Of a stretch of DNA of 43,034 bases, positions 6,282 to 15,071 are shown one piece after another. The stretch is from Amycolatopsis circi (GTDB taxonomy: Bacteria; Actinomycetota; Actinomycetes; Mycobacteriales; Pseudonocardiaceae). The notes under the pieces are model-generated. The model was not told the origin of the DNA and searched no databases. It saw only the letters and a list, made by a program, of their open reading frames with translations. A program made the translations under genes and the position numbers. The DNA is taken from NCBI RefSeq assembly GCF_003385235.1, contig NZ_PQIA01000081.1, forward strand, positions 1 to 43,034, read 5' to 3'. Each line of letters opens with the position of its first letter. Positions within the stretch are counted from its first letter, which is position 1.

Positions 6282-8680
6282 CCGACCCCCGCGGCCCCGG
6301 CGACCCGGGCGGCCGCCGTCGGCTGCGCAACCCCGACACCCCGGAAGTCCCGGACCCCGCAGCGGGTTCCGGCGCTCCGGGCGGGCGGCGCAGGCGACGC
6401 GAGCCTGACAACGAACCTCCTCCGCGCCGTGCGGCGCCGGAGGACATGCCGCCGTCCGGCGCACGACGACGTCCGCGTGGCGAAGACGTGCCGCAACGTC
6501 CGCCCGCGGCGGAAGGACGCCGTCGCGCGCCCGAGGGAGCGCCTCGCCCGGCTGGCGAAGCGCCCCGTCGCGCCGCACCGGACGCGATGCCTCCTGCCGA
6601 GCCGACGCGCCGCCCGGCCGCCGACGCGCCGCCGGCCCGGCGTCGTCGTCCGGCCCCGCCGCAGGACCGGCCGAAGCGGTCGACGGAGAACTGGGACCTG
6701 CCGCCGCACGCGGCCGACGACCTTCCGCGCGCCCGTCCGCGCCGCATAGCTCCCGGCGATGTACCAGTGGACGGGAACGAAGTTCCGCTCGCGGACGTCG
6801 AGCCGCCGGCCGGCCGCCGCCGTCGCCGTCTCGAAGACGTTCCGCCGCCGGTCGACGCCGAACCTCCGGCAGGCCGTCGCCGGCTTGAGGACGCACCGCC
6901 GCCGAGCGAGCCGCCTGCTGGGCGTCGCCGTCGGCGCGAGGACATTCCTCCGCCCGTTGCCGTAGAGCCGCCGTCCGGCCGCCGTCGCCGGGAGGACGAC
7001 GTCGACGTACCGGCGGAAGCTGCCGCGCCTGGCCGTCGCCGGGCACCGGAAATGCCGCCGCCGGTTCGACGCGCGCCCGCTCCGCCGCCGGACGGATCCA
7101 TGCCGCCGGATCCCCGGTTCGCTGATGCCTCGATGCCGCGCGATCCTCGGTTCGCGGACGCGTCGATACCGCCGGACCCGCGCTTTGCCGACACTTCGAT
7201 GCCGCGCGATCCCAGGTTCGCCGAGGCGTCGATGCCGCCGGACCCCCGGTTCGCCGACGCTTCCATGCCGCGCGACCCGCGTTTCGCTGACGCGTCGATG
7301 CCGCGTGATCCGCGCAACCAGCCGCCGCGCCGGCAGCCGGTCGAGCAGCCCACCGAAGTGATTCCGGCCGTGCCCGCCGCGCACGAGCCGGAGCACCCGG
7401 ACGACCAGCAGCCGATCGACGACCTCTTCGAGGACGAGTACGACGAATACGGCGAGTACGAGGACTACGACGACGAGTACGACGGCTACGACGAGGACGG
7501 CTACCCCGAGGACGCGGCCGAGCCGCCGGTCGAGGAACCGCCCGCGAAGAAGCCCCGCAAGAAGCGCAAGCGCGCGATCGGCTGGATCGCCGCGCTGCTC
7601 GTGCTCGTCCTGCTCAGCGGCGGCGCCTATTTCGGGTACCAGAAGATCTTCGGCTACGCGGACTTCGACGGTTCCGGCGAAGGCGACGCGCTCGTGCAGG
7701 TCGAACAGGGCGACACGACGTCCGCGATCGGCGCGAAGCTGACCGACGCGGGCGTGGTCGCGAGTTCCCGGGCGTTCGTGAAGGCGGGCGCGGAGAACAC
7801 CGCGCTCAGCAAGATCCAGCAGGGCTATTACCTGCTGCGCCAGCACATGTCGGGCGACGAGGCGGTCAACCTCATCACCTCGCCGACCGCGCGCGTGGGG
7901 CGGCTGGAAATCCGGCCGTACACGCAGTTCGACGACATCACCCAGCCCGACGGCAAGGTCACGCCCGGCGTGTACAGCCTGATGTCGAAGGCCTCGTGCG
8001 CGACCTTGGGCGGCAAGAGCACCTGCATTCCGGTCGATCAGCTGCGCAAGACCGTCGCCGACGCCGACCTCAAGGCGCTCGGCGCGCCGGAGTGGGCGCT
8101 GGCCGACGCGGGCAAGGCGCTGAGCAAGGACAAACGCCTGGAAGGCCTGATCGCTCCCGGCGTCTACGACGTGAAACCCGGCTGGAGCGCGACCGAACTG
8201 ATCACCGACCTGGTGAAGCAGTCGGCCGATTCGATCCAGGCGGCCGGGCTCACCGCGCAGAACACCGGGCCGGGAATGTCGCCGTACCAGACGCTGATCA
8301 TCGCGTCGCTCATCGAGCGCGAGGCGATCAAACCGGACTTCGGCAAGATCTCGCGGGTGATCTACAACCGGGTCGCGCAGCGCATCCGGCTGCAGCTGGA
8401 CTCCACGGTCAACTACGTGCTGGACCGCCCGACGCTGCTCACCAAACCCGAGGACCGGGCGAAGGCAGGACCGTACAACACCTACGCCAACTACGGTCTC
8501 CCGCCGACGCCGATCGCGGTGCCCAGCATGGACGCGATCAAGGCCGCGGTCAGCCCGACTCCCGGCGACTGGGCGTACTTCGTGAAATGCGAGAAGGACG
8601 GGCATTCCTGCTTCGCGGTCACGAACGACCAGCACAATGACAACAGGCGCCTGGCGGAGCAGCGTGGCGTCATCAAATGA
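6278..8680 (+). CDS. mltG: Endolytic peptidoglycan transglycosylase MltG (YceG) with very long disordered N-terminus
   Basis: 800 residues; cuts nascent glycan strands at the cytoplasmic membrane to terminate elongation. Residues 1-430 are predicted cytoplasmic and disordered. They comprise Arg/Pro-rich RRR blocks, six 11-residue repeats of the MPRDPRFADAS type (275-340) and an acidic Tyr-rich segment (about 387-417, EYDEYGEYEDYDDEYDGYD). A basic KKPRKKRKR stretch precedes one transmembrane helix (about 433-455). The extracellular YceG domain follows, with catalytic Glu680 in LIIASLIEREA, then NTYANYGLPPTPI and the C-terminal DQHNDNRRLAEQRG. E. coli MltG is about 340 residues, so the N-terminal extension is remarkable. 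It overlaps ruvX by 4 nt (ATGA). Confidence 0.95.
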   Translation: MTDPRGPGDPGGRRRLRNPDTPEVPDPAAGSGAPGGRRRRREPDNEPPPRRAAPEDMPPSGARRRPRGEDVPQRPPAAEGRRRAPEGAPRPAGEAPRRAAPDAMPPAEPTRRPAADAPPARRRRPAPPQDRPKRSTENWDLPPHAADDLPRARPRRIAPGDVPVDGNEVPLADVEPPAGRRRRRLEDVPPPVDAEPPAGRRRLEDAPPPSEPPAGRRRRREDIPPPVAVEPPSGRRRREDDVDVPAEAAAPGRRRAPEMPPPVRRAPAPPPDGSMPPDPRFADASMPRDPRFADASIPPDPRFADTSMPRDPRFAEASMPPDPRFADASMPRDPRFADASMPRDPRNQPPRRQPVEQPTEVIPAVPAAHEPEHPDDQQPIDDLFEDEYDEYGEYEDYDDEYDGYDEDGYPEDAAEPPVEEPPAKKPRKKRKRAIGWIAALLVLVLLSGGAYFGYQKIFGYADFDGSGEGDALVQVEQGDTTSAIGAKLTDAGVVASSRAFVKAGAENTALSKIQQGYYLLRQHMSGDEAVNLITSPTARVGRLEIRPYTQFDDITQPDGKVTPGVYSLMSKASCATLGGKSTCIPVDQLRKTVADADLKALGAPEWALADAGKALSKDKRLEGLIAPGVYDVKPGWSATELITDLVKQSADSIQAAGLTAQNTGPGMSPYQTLIIASLIEREAIKPDFGKISRVIYNRVAQRIRLQLDSTVNYVLDRPTLLTKPEDRAKAGPYNTYANYGLPPTPIAVPSMDAIKAAVSPTPGDWAYFVKCEKDGHSCFAVTNDQHNDNRRLAEQRGVIK
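7100..7318 (+). repeat. In-frame 33-bp tandem repeats within mltG
   Basis: Six consecutive 33-nt units plus a partial seventh encode (M/I)P(P/R)DPRFA(D/E)(A/T)S. Units alternate between PPD and PRD versions, suggesting duplication of a 66-bp double unit. Synonymous differences between units show that they are not very recent. Such repeats can change copy number between strains. Confidence 0.9.
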
Positions 8681-9530
8681 CCGGCCGCGCCGCGCGGCGG
8701 TGCTGGGCAAGCCGGTGGCGCATTCGCTGTCGCCGGTGCTGCACCGCGCGGCGTTCGCGGCGCTGGGCCTGGACGGCTGGACCTACGACCGGGTCGAGAC
8801 GGACGCCGCCGAACTGCCCGGTTTCGTCGACGGTCTCGGCCCGGAATGGGTCGGCCTTTCGGTCACCATGCCGGGCAAACGGGCCGCGCTCGACCACGCT
8901 GACGAGGTCACCTCGCGCGCGGCGGCGGTCGGCGCGGCGAACACGCTCGTGCGTCGTCCGGCCGGCTGGCTCGCCGACTGCACGGACGTCGACGGCGTGA
9001 CCGGAGCCCTGCGGTACGCCGGTGGGTACTCGCCTTCCGCGAGCGACCAGGCGGTGGTGCTGGGAGCGGGCGGGACGGCTGCGGCCGCGGTGGTCGGATT
9101 GGCTGCGCTGGGCGTCCCGACGGTGCGCTTGGTGGTGCGGGAACCGGCGCGGGCTGCGGAAACCGTGGACGCGGCCAAGCGCGCGGGTCTGGACGTGGAC
9201 GTGCTGCGATGGTCCGAAGTGGACTTCGCGGAACTGGCGGACGCTACGGCGGTGCTGGTCAACACGGTGCCGCCGGACGCGGTCGTGCCGCACGTCGCGG
9301 AGCTGTCCCGGGTCGGCAGCGTGCTCGACGTGATCTACCACCCGTGGCCGACTCCGCTGGCCGAAGCGGTCGAGCGGCGCGGCGGACGGCTCGCGACCGG
9401 GCTCGACATGCTGCTGCACCAGGCGTTCGGACAAGCGGAGCATTTCACCGGGCAACCGGCGCCGCGCGAGGAAATGCGGGCGGCGCTGCGCGAGGCGAGC
9501 GGAAACATTCTGCCGCTGCCGATTTCCTGA
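8664..9530 (+). CDS. aroE: Shikimate dehydrogenase
   Basis: NADPH-dependent reduction of 3-dehydroshikimate to shikimate. Family motifs in order: AHSLSPVLHRAAF (Ser pair binding shikimate), SVTMPGKRAALDHAD (catalytic Lys), GAANTLV, DCTDVDG (catalytic Asp), the Rossmann GAGGTA, and GLDMLLHQAFGQ (Gln). I chose GTG 8664 because GGCGGAG lies just upstream and the protein then begins shortly before RRAAVLGKP, giving 288 residues. An in-frame ATG at 8637 would add 9 residues but has no ribosome site. Either way the start lies inside the mltG end. It is separated from the other aro genes by a 9.6-kb block and the prepilin peptidase gene. Confidence 0.95.
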   Translation: MASSNDRPRRAAVLGKPVAHSLSPVLHRAAFAALGLDGWTYDRVETDAAELPGFVDGLGPEWVGLSVTMPGKRAALDHADEVTSRAAAVGAANTLVRRPAGWLADCTDVDGVTGALRYAGGYSPSASDQAVVLGAGGTAAAAVVGLAALGVPTVRLVVREPARAAETVDAAKRAGLDVDVLRWSEVDFAELADATAVLVNTVPPDAVVPHVAELSRVGSVLDVIYHPWPTPLAEAVERRGGRLATGLDMLLHQAFGQAEHFTGQPAPREEMRAALREASGNILPLPIS

Positions 9531-9571
9531 TATCCTGGTCGGCTGCTTTTCAGTCGACAGGGGGAATCACT

Positions 9572-10138
9572 GTGTCCAGTCAACAGAACGACGAGGCGTC
9601 GATCCAAGCGGCGTTCGTCGGCACGGCGCCGAAGCACGGCAAACCCATCACGCTCGCCGAGTACGACCCGGAGTGGCCGCGGCTCTACGAACGCGAGGCC
9701 GCGCGGATCCGCGACGTGCTCGGGGAACGCGTGCTGGTGCTCGAACACGTCGGGTCCACGTCGGTGCCCGGCCTCGCCGCTAAACCCGTCATCGACATCC
9801 TGCTCGAAGTGCCGGATTCGGACGACGAAGCGGCGTATGTGCCCGATCTCGAAGCTGCGGGCTACCGGCTGGTGATCCGCGAGCCGGACTGGGAGAAACA
9901 CCGCCTGTTCAAAGGCCCGGACACGAACATCAACCTGCACGTCCATTCGCCGGGCAACGGCGAGACCGAGCGGTACCGGCTGTTCCGCGGCCGGCTGCGC
10001 AGCCACCCGGAGGAGCTGGCGCTGTACCTGGCGAAGAAACGCGAACTAGCGTCGCGGACCTGGGAATACGTCCAGTACTACGCCGACGCGAAGAGCGAGG
10101 TGATCAACGCGATCATCGAGCGGGCTCGGAACGCCTGA
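9572..10138 (+). CDS. GrpB family (UPF0157) nucleotidyltransferase-like protein
   Basis: 188 residues from GTG 9572, preceded by GGGGGA. It carries the GrpB signature: YDPEWPRLYEREAARI near the N-terminus, EHVGSTSVPGLAAKPVIDI (the GS...D-x-D core of a nucleotidyltransferase fold), then HLHV-type INLHVHSPGN and a C-terminal KSEVINAIIERA helix. Family members are poorly characterised; some are fused to dephospho-CoA kinase, where they are thought to assist folding. Here it stands alone, 41 nt after aroE, and is the first gene of the accessory block. Confidence 0.9.
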   Translation: MSSQQNDEASIQAAFVGTAPKHGKPITLAEYDPEWPRLYEREAARIRDVLGERVLVLEHVGSTSVPGLAAKPVIDILLEVPDSDDEAAYVPDLEAAGYRLVIREPDWEKHRLFKGPDTNINLHVHSPGNGETERYRLFRGRLRSHPEELALYLAKKRELASRTWEYVQYYADAKSEVINAIIERARNA

Positions 10139-10160
10139 CCCGCGGGTTACGGTGGGCGGC

Positions 10161-11105
10161 ATGAAGATCGCGATCCTCGACGACTACCAGAACGCGGCTC
10201 TCCAGTGTGCGGACTGGGCGCCGCTCGGGGCGGAGATCGAGGTGTTCCGCGAGCCGTTCGCCGGGCCGGACGAGGTGGTGACGCGGCTGGCCGGGTTCGA
10301 CGTCGTGGTCGCGATGCGCGAGCGCACGCCGTTCCCGGCCGCGGTGTTCGACCGGCTGCCCGTGCTGAAACTGCTGGTCAGCACCGGTCGGCGGAACGCG
10401 GCGATCGACCTGGACGCGGCGAAGCGGTGCGGCGTGGTCGTTTCCGCGACCGGTGCGCTCGCCGCGCCGACGGTCGAACACGCGTGGGCGCTGATTCTGG
10501 CCGGTGCGCGCAATCTGCCCTTGGAGTTCCGTTCGATGCGCGAGGGCGGCTGGCAGGTCGGCCTCGGGATGGCGTTGCGGGACAAGACGCTCGGCCTGCT
10601 CGGTCTCGGCAGGCTGGGTGCCGAGGTCGCGCGGATCGGCCAGGCGTTCGGGATGAAACCCATTGCGTGGAGCCAGAACCTCACTCCGGAGCGAGCGGCC
10701 GAACACGGCGTCACGGCAGTGTCCAAAGAGGACTTGTTCGCACAAGCGGATGTGTTGTCGGTCCACTTGGTCCTGTCCGAGCGCACTCGCGGTCTGGTCG
10801 GTGCGGCCGAATTCGCTGCGATGAAGTCTTCAGCGTTGCTGGTGAACACCTCGCGCGGGCCGATCGTGGACGAGTCCGCGTTGCTGGATGCGTTGCGCGG
10901 CAAGGAGATCGCCGCGGCCGCGCTGGATGTCTACGACGTCGAGCCGCTGCCCGCGGACCATCCGCTGCGGACGCTCGACAACGCGATCCTGACTCCGCAC
11001 ATCGGTTACGTGAGCCGGGAAACGTACGAGGTCTTCTACGGCGGCGCGGTGGAGGACATCGCGGCGTTCCAAGCGGGCGAGCCGATCAACGTCCTGAACG
11101 GCTAG
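10161..11105 (+). CDS. D-2-hydroxyacid dehydrogenase family protein
   Basis: 314 residues. An NAD-binding GLLGLGRLGAEVARIG motif lies near residue 143. Family catalytic residues are present: Arg in NTSRGPIVDE, Glu in DVYDVEPLP, and His in LTPHIGYVS. This fits NAD-dependent oxidoreductases such as phosphoglycerate or hydroxypyruvate dehydrogenases without an ACT domain. I chose ATG 10161; a GTG three codons upstream (10152) is also in frame. It is convergent with the hydrolase gene at 11102-12598, overlapping by 4 nt. Substrate unknown; it is not SerA, because the C-terminal regulatory domains are missing. Confidence 0.88.
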   Translation: MKIAILDDYQNAALQCADWAPLGAEIEVFREPFAGPDEVVTRLAGFDVVVAMRERTPFPAAVFDRLPVLKLLVSTGRRNAAIDLDAAKRCGVVVSATGALAAPTVEHAWALILAGARNLPLEFRSMREGGWQVGLGMALRDKTLGLLGLGRLGAEVARIGQAFGMKPIAWSQNLTPERAAEHGVTAVSKEDLFAQADVLSVHLVLSERTRGLVGAAEFAAMKSSALLVNTSRGPIVDESALLDALRGKEIAAAALDVYDVEPLPADHPLRTLDNAILTPHIGYVSRETYEVFYGGAVEDIAAFQAGEPINVLNG

Positions 11106-12598
11106 GGGAACGGCCGGACCTCCGGCGGGTAGACGGTCCCGTCCGGAGGCACGGTCAGATCCACGAAATACCGTGCCATTGCCGCGGAGGCGGCCGTACT
11201 GGGCACGTCGAGCGTCGTATGCCCGGCACCGTCCACCACGACGACGTGGCCGTCGCCGAGTTCCCGTGCGGTGGCCTGGGCGTTGGCGAGCGGGGTGACC
11301 GGATCGTTCCGGTTGGCCAGGATCAGGATCGGATGCTGCCTCGGCCGGTTCCACGGCCCGAGGTAGCGGTCGTCGTCCCGGGCGGGCCAGCCGACGCACT
11401 GCGCCATCGAAAACACCGGTGCCACGCCGAAATACGGCTGCCGTTTCGCTTCAGCCGCAGCGAGTTCGGCGTACGAGGCAGTGTCCTGCGGCAGTTCGCT
11501 GTCCAGGCATTGCACGGCGAGGAAGCCGGGCGAATGCGTCGGCACGCGCGGGTCGAGCACCGGCGCGGGGGAGACCGGCGACGACGGCACGAGCGCGGCC
11601 AGCGTCTTCGCCAGCCGAGGCCACCGGGACGATTGATACAGCGCACGATCGATCGTTTCCATCAACGACGACACCGTCATCCCGCCGACCGGACCATGCG
11701 TCAGCCGCGCGTAGACCGCCGCGAATTTCTGTTTCAGGTCACCGCCGGCGAACGCGCATTTGCCCGGTCCGGCGGCGTCGCAGGCGGCGAAGAACGCTTC
11801 GAGTTCTTGCTGCTGGGCCGTCGCGACGTCAGCGCGCACGTCGACCGGTTTGTGCTGCTGACCTGGCTGTCCGGTGGCGTTCGCGACGAGGTCGAGCGTC
11901 CCGTCGAGGACCATCGCGCGCAGCTTGCCGGGGAACAGATTCGCGTAGGTGCCGCCGAGATAGGTGCCGTAGGAATAGCCGTAGTAGTTCAGCTGCTGCT
12001 CGCCGAGGGACTGGCGGAGCAAGTCCATGTCACGCGCGACATTCGCGGTGGAGAGGTGAGACAGCTCAGCACCGGTGCCAGCCGCGCACGCTTTGCCGAC
12101 GGCCGCGCTCGCCGCCCAGAACGCCGCGCTGTCCCGCAGCGGCGAACCGGCCGCGGGGGGAGTTCCCGGGCACTGCGCCGGGGCGCTGCCGCCGATTCCG
12201 CGCGGATCGAAGCTCACCAGGTCGAACTTGGCCCGCAATTCCTCCGGATACCGCGGACCGAACCGCATCAGCTCGCCGACGCCGTCGGCGCCCGGACCGC
12301 CGAAGTTGATCACCAACGAGCCGACGCGATGCGCGGGATCGGTGGCAGGCATGCGGATCACCGAGAGATTCAGCTTCGCGCCGCCAGGTTCGCGATAGCT
12401 CAACGGAACCGGCGCGGTCGCGCACTGGAAACCGCCGTGGCACGGTGCCCAGTCGAGCTTAGGTGCCGCAGCACCGTTGGTGCCCAACGGAAGCGGAGCG
12501 TCCGGCGCGGGTAATGCTTGTGGCGCTTGGGTTTGTGCTGCGGGTGCGGAACAACTCGCGGCAAGCAGCAGGGCGGCTAGCGCCAACCAGCGTCTCAC
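11102..12598 (-). CDS. Secreted alpha/beta-hydrolase lipoprotein, tripeptidyl aminopeptidase (S33) type
   Basis: 498 residues. A lipoprotein signal peptide (RRWLALAALLLAASC, lipid Cys16) is followed by a disordered linker and an alpha/beta-hydrolase domain with oxyanion-hole segment INFGGPGADG (97-106), nucleophile Ser209 in GYSYG, and a C-terminal TAP-like lid with Asp in LANRNDPVTP and His in DGAGHTTL. This matches the Streptomyces Tap/SlpD family of extracellular peptidases or esterases. The GTG start overlaps the stop of the upstream serine hydrolase gene by 4 nt, so the two are a translationally coupled pair. Confidence 0.9.
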   Translation of the reverse strand: MRRWLALAALLLAASCSAPAAQTQAPQALPAPDAPLPLGTNGAAAPKLDWAPCHGGFQCATAPVPLSYREPGGAKLNLSVIRMPATDPAHRVGSLVINFGGPGADGVGELMRFGPRYPEELRAKFDLVSFDPRGIGGSAPAQCPGTPPAAGSPLRDSAAFWAASAAVGKACAAGTGAELSHLSTANVARDMDLLRQSLGEQQLNYYGYSYGTYLGGTYANLFPGKLRAMVLDGTLDLVANATGQPGQQHKPVDVRADVATAQQQELEAFFAACDAAGPGKCAFAGGDLKQKFAAVYARLTHGPVGGMTVSSLMETIDRALYQSSRWPRLAKTLAALVPSSPVSPAPVLDPRVPTHSPGFLAVQCLDSELPQDTASYAELAAAEAKRQPYFGVAPVFSMAQCVGWPARDDDRYLGPWNRPRQHPILILANRNDPVTPLANAQATARELGDGHVVVVDGAGHTTLDVPSTAASAAMARYFVDLTVPPDGTVYPPEVRPFP

Positions 12599-13410
12599 GC
12601 GGAGAGTTCCGCCAGCACCGCGTCAGTGAACGGCGGCCACACTTGCGCGGCCCACGGCCCGAACGACCGGTCGGCGAGCCCGACGCAGGCGTGACCTGCT
12701 TCCGGGTCCACCCACAGGAAAGTCCCCGACTGCCCGAAGTGGCCGAACGTGCGCGGCGAGCTGTTCGCACCCGTCCAATGCGGGCTCTTGTGATCGCGGA
12801 TTTCGAAGCCGAGCCCCCAGTCGTTCGGCTTCTGGTGCCCGAAGCCGGGCAGTACGCCGTTCAGGCCAGGGAACGCGATCGCGGTGGCTGCGTTGAGGGT
12901 TTCCGGCGCGAGCAGCTTGGGTGCCTGCAGTTCGGCGGCGAACCGCAGCAGGTCGTCCAATGTGGACACAGCACCCGCGGCGGGGGAACCCTCCAGGTGG
13001 GTCGACGTCATGCCCAGCGGTTCGAAAAGCCCTTCGCGCTGGTACTCGGCGAACGCGATGCCGGAGTGCTCGGCCAGCGCGTCCGCGAGTTCCTCGAACC
13101 CGGCGTTGGAGTACAGCCGGCGCGTGCCGGGTTCAGCCATCGCCTTGTGCGCGTCGAAGGCGAGCCCGGAGGTGTGCGCGAGCAGATGCGCGACGGTCGA
13201 GCCCTCCGGCCCGGCAGGCGTGTCCAGTTCGACGACGCCCTCCTCGATTGCGATGTGCGCGGTGTAGGCGGTGAGCAGCTTGGTGACCGACGCGAGCCGG
13301 AACAGACGGGCCGGGTCGCCGTGGTGTCCGCGAACCTCGCCGGAAGCGGAGACCACCCCGGCCGTTGCGTTGTCCACTGGCCATTCGTCGATCAGGCGCA
13401 GGCTCTCCAT
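12595..13410 (-). CDS. Serine hydrolase, beta-lactamase/DD-peptidase (class C) family
   Basis: 271 residues from ATG 13410 (MESLRLIDEW). The Ser-x-x-Lys active site is visible in RLASVTKLLTAY (about residues 38-49), the Tyr-x-Asn motif in RLYSNAGFEEL, and a third motif in FGHFGQSGTF. There is no signal peptide, so this is a cytoplasmic or non-classically exported member, possibly an esterase or D-aminopeptidase rather than a resistance beta-lactamase. An upstream in-frame extension to 13596 would run across the hairpin at 13465-13510 and into the HPr gene and is rejected. The gene is coupled to the Tap-like hydrolase downstream. Confidence 0.88.
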   Translation of the reverse strand: MESLRLIDEWPVDNATAGVVSASGEVRGHHGDPARLFRLASVTKLLTAYTAHIAIEEGVVELDTPAGPEGSTVAHLLAHTSGLAFDAHKAMAEPGTRRLYSNAGFEELADALAEHSGIAFAEYQREGLFEPLGMTSTHLEGSPAAGAVSTLDDLLRFAAELQAPKLLAPETLNAATAIAFPGLNGVLPGFGHQKPNDWGLGFEIRDHKSPHWTGANSSPRTFGHFGQSGTFLWVDPEAGHACVGLADRSFGPWAAQVWPPFTDAVLAELSA

Positions 13411-13464
13411 GTCCGCCAGCGTAATAGGACCCGTCCGACGGCTGCTACGGAGTGCCTTGACGCG

Positions 13465-13510
13465 ACGAACCGTGCGGGGCTCCGGAAGTCCGGCGCCCCG
13501 CACGGTTCGT
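13465..13510. terminator. Strong hairpin after the HPr gene
   Basis: ACGAACCGTGCGGGGC (13465-13480) pairs perfectly with GCCCCGCACGGTTCGT (13495-13510) around a 14-nt loop. It sits between the minus-strand HPr gene and the minus-strand serine hydrolase gene and would end the regulator-EIIC-HPr transcript. No T-run on the minus strand; stem-only terminators are common in actinomycetes. Confidence 0.65.
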
Positions 13511-13534
13511 GGTTTTCCCCGTGGAGCGGTATCG

Positions 13535-13804
13535 CTACTGAGCGTCGAGGTCGGTGGCGACCAGCTCGGCGACGGCTTCGACCGCCGCCTCGGCACCGTC
13601 GCCCTCGGCGCTGATGACGACCTCGTCGCCGTACGCGGCGGCGAGGGTCATCAGGTTGAGGACGCTGCCGGCGGCCACCGGGTCGCCGCCGTTCTTGGCG
13701 ATCCGCACCGCCACGGGCTGGGCCGCGGCCGCCTTGGCGACCAGTGCGGCCGGGCGGGCGTGCAGCCCCACCTTGCTGGCCACGGTGACGCGTTTCTCCG
13801 GCAT
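13535..13804 (-). CDS. ptsH: PTS phosphocarrier protein HPr
   Basis: 89 residues; carries phosphate from enzyme I to EIIA. The active-site motif GLHARPA places His15 in the invariant position. The second conserved region, around GSVLNLMTLAA (residue 47), corresponds to the Ser46 area, but no HPr kinase gene is seen and actinobacteria usually lack it. It lies 28 nt downstream of the EIIC gene on the same strand, so it is the third gene of a regulator-EIIC-HPr operon. Enzyme I is not in this window. Confidence 0.95.
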   Translation of the reverse strand: MPEKRVTVASKVGLHARPAALVAKAAAAQPVAVRIAKNGGDPVAAGSVLNLMTLAAAYGDEVVISAEGDGAEAAVEAVAELVATDLDAQ

Positions 13805-13832
13805 GGTGTACCTCTCTTGCTGTTCTCGGGTG

Positions 13833-15071
13833 TTACTTCGCGGCCGTGCGCTCGAGATCGCTCTCGACCGAATCGTCCTCGCGGCCCGGCGTGCGCAGGT
13901 TGAACTTGGTGATCACGAAGCGGAACACCACGTAGTAGATCACGGCCAGGACCAGCCCGATCGGGATCAGCAGCCACGCCTTGTGCGCGGTGTCCAGCGA
14001 CGAGTTCAGCGCGAAGTCGATCGCGCCGCCGGAGAACGAGAAGCCGAGCCGGATGCCCAGCGCGCTGCAGACCGCCAGCGAGATGCCGGTCATCACCGAG
14101 TGGAAGATGTACAGCGGCCACGCGACGAACATGAACGCGAACTCGATCGGCTCGGTGACGCCGGTGATGAAGGCGGTCAGCGCGGCCGAGATCATGATGG
14201 AAGCGACCAGCTTGCGCTGCGCGGGGCGCGCGGTGTGCACGATGGCGAACGCCGCGGCGGGCAGGGCGAACATCATGATCGGGAAGAACCCGGTCATGAA
14301 CGCGCCCGAGCCGTCCACGTGGTGGAAGAAGTTGTTCAGGTCGCCGCCGCCGAAGATGAACCACACCGGGACGTTCAGCAGCTGGTGCAGGCCGACCGGG
14401 ATGAGCAGGCGGTTCAGCAGGCCGTAGACGCCGCTGCCGACCACCGGCGAGCCCATGACCGCCTTGCCCGCCGAGGTGATGCCCTCGTCGACGTACTTGA
14501 ACAGCAGACCGAAAACGACGCCGAGGACGATCATGGCGAGCGCGGTGATGATCGGCACGAACCGGCGGCCGCCGAAGAAGGCCAGCCAGGACGGCAGCTT
14601 GATCCGGTGGTAGCGCTGCCACAGCAGCGCCGCCACGATGCCGGACACGATGCCGGTCAGCACGCTGTAGGGCCAGTGGATCGGTGCGAGGTCCCAGCCG
14701 GGCTTGTAGCCCTGCTGGCCGCTGATCGGGGCGATCGCCTGGATCACCTTGTTGAACACGACCCAGCCGATGACGGCCGCGACGGCGGTCGAGCCGTCGC
14801 CCTTGCGGGCGAAGCCGACCGCGATGCCGATCGCGAAGATCAGCGGCAGCCAGTCGAAGATGCCGCCGCCCGCCGCGCCGATCACGTCGGCTGCCTTGCC
14901 CCAGTTGAGGCCGTCCTTGCCGAGGACGTCGGGCTGGCCGATCCGGTTCAGGATGCCTGCGGCGGGCAGGGTCGCGATCGGCAGCATGAGGCTGCGGCCG
15001 AAGCGCTGCAGCCCGGCAAGGCCGCCGCCCTTCTTCTTTCCGCTAGCCCCAGCCGCGGTGGTGGCGCTCAT
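13833..15071 (-). CDS. PTS EIIC permease, N-acetylglucosamine/glucose type
   Basis: 412 residues; the membrane channel of a GlcNAc/Glc-family phosphotransferase system. About ten hydrophobic segments run from RSLMLPIATLPAAGILNRIG (about 26-45) to the C-terminal LLIPIGLVLAVIYYVVFRFV. The hallmark GVTEPIEFAFMFVA motif (essential Glu) is present, as is LLIPVGLHQLLNVPVWF. There is no EIIB or EIIA domain; these are separate genes on the opposite strand at 16110-16798. The start is ATG 15071, overlapping the regulator stop as ATGA. GlcNAc rather than glucose specificity is inferred from the DasR-like regulator and the split EIIB/EIIC arrangement known for Streptomyces NagE2/NagF. Confidence 0.93.
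   Translation of the reverse strand: MSATTAAGASGKKKGGGLAGLQRFGRSLMLPIATLPAAGILNRIGQPDVLGKDGLNWGKAADVIGAAGGGIFDWLPLIFAIGIAVGFARKGDGSTAVAAVIGWVVFNKVIQAIAPISGQQGYKPGWDLAPIHWPYSVLTGIVSGIVAALLWQRYHRIKLPSWLAFFGGRRFVPIITALAMIVLGVVFGLLFKYVDEGITSAGKAVMGSPVVGSGVYGLLNRLLIPVGLHQLLNVPVWFIFGGGDLNNFFHHVDGSGAFMTGFFPIMMFALPAAAFAIVHTARPAQRKLVASIMISAALTAFITGVTEPIEFAFMFVAWPLYIFHSVMTGISLAVCSALGIRLGFSFSGGAIDFALNSSLDTAHKAWLLIPIGLVLAVIYYVVFRFVITKFNLRTPGREDDSVESDLERTAAK

Noticed and set aside
7100..7318. Regular 33-bp repeats that could suggest a CRISPR array
   Set aside because: The units are contiguous without unique spacers and encode an in-frame peptide repeat within mltG.
2324..8710. A 2128-codon open frame on the minus strand
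   Set aside because: It is antisense to alaS, ruvX and mltG, has no domain motifs, and arises because third-position GC bias removes stop codons from the opposite frame.
10205..12514. A 769-codon plus-strand open frame
   Set aside because: It covers a dehydrogenase gene in the wrong frame and the antisense of the Tap-like hydrolase; composition artefact.
11102..13410. The paired hydrolases as an antibiotic-resistance or secondary-metabolite cluster
   Set aside because: Tap-like peptidases and class C-type serine hydrolases are common single genes in actinomycetes, and no biosynthetic core enzyme is nearby.
12595..13596. A longer serine hydrolase starting at 13596
   Set aside because: The extra N-terminus has no family similarity, crosses a strong hairpin and overlaps the HPr gene; ATG 13410 fits the conserved start of the domain.
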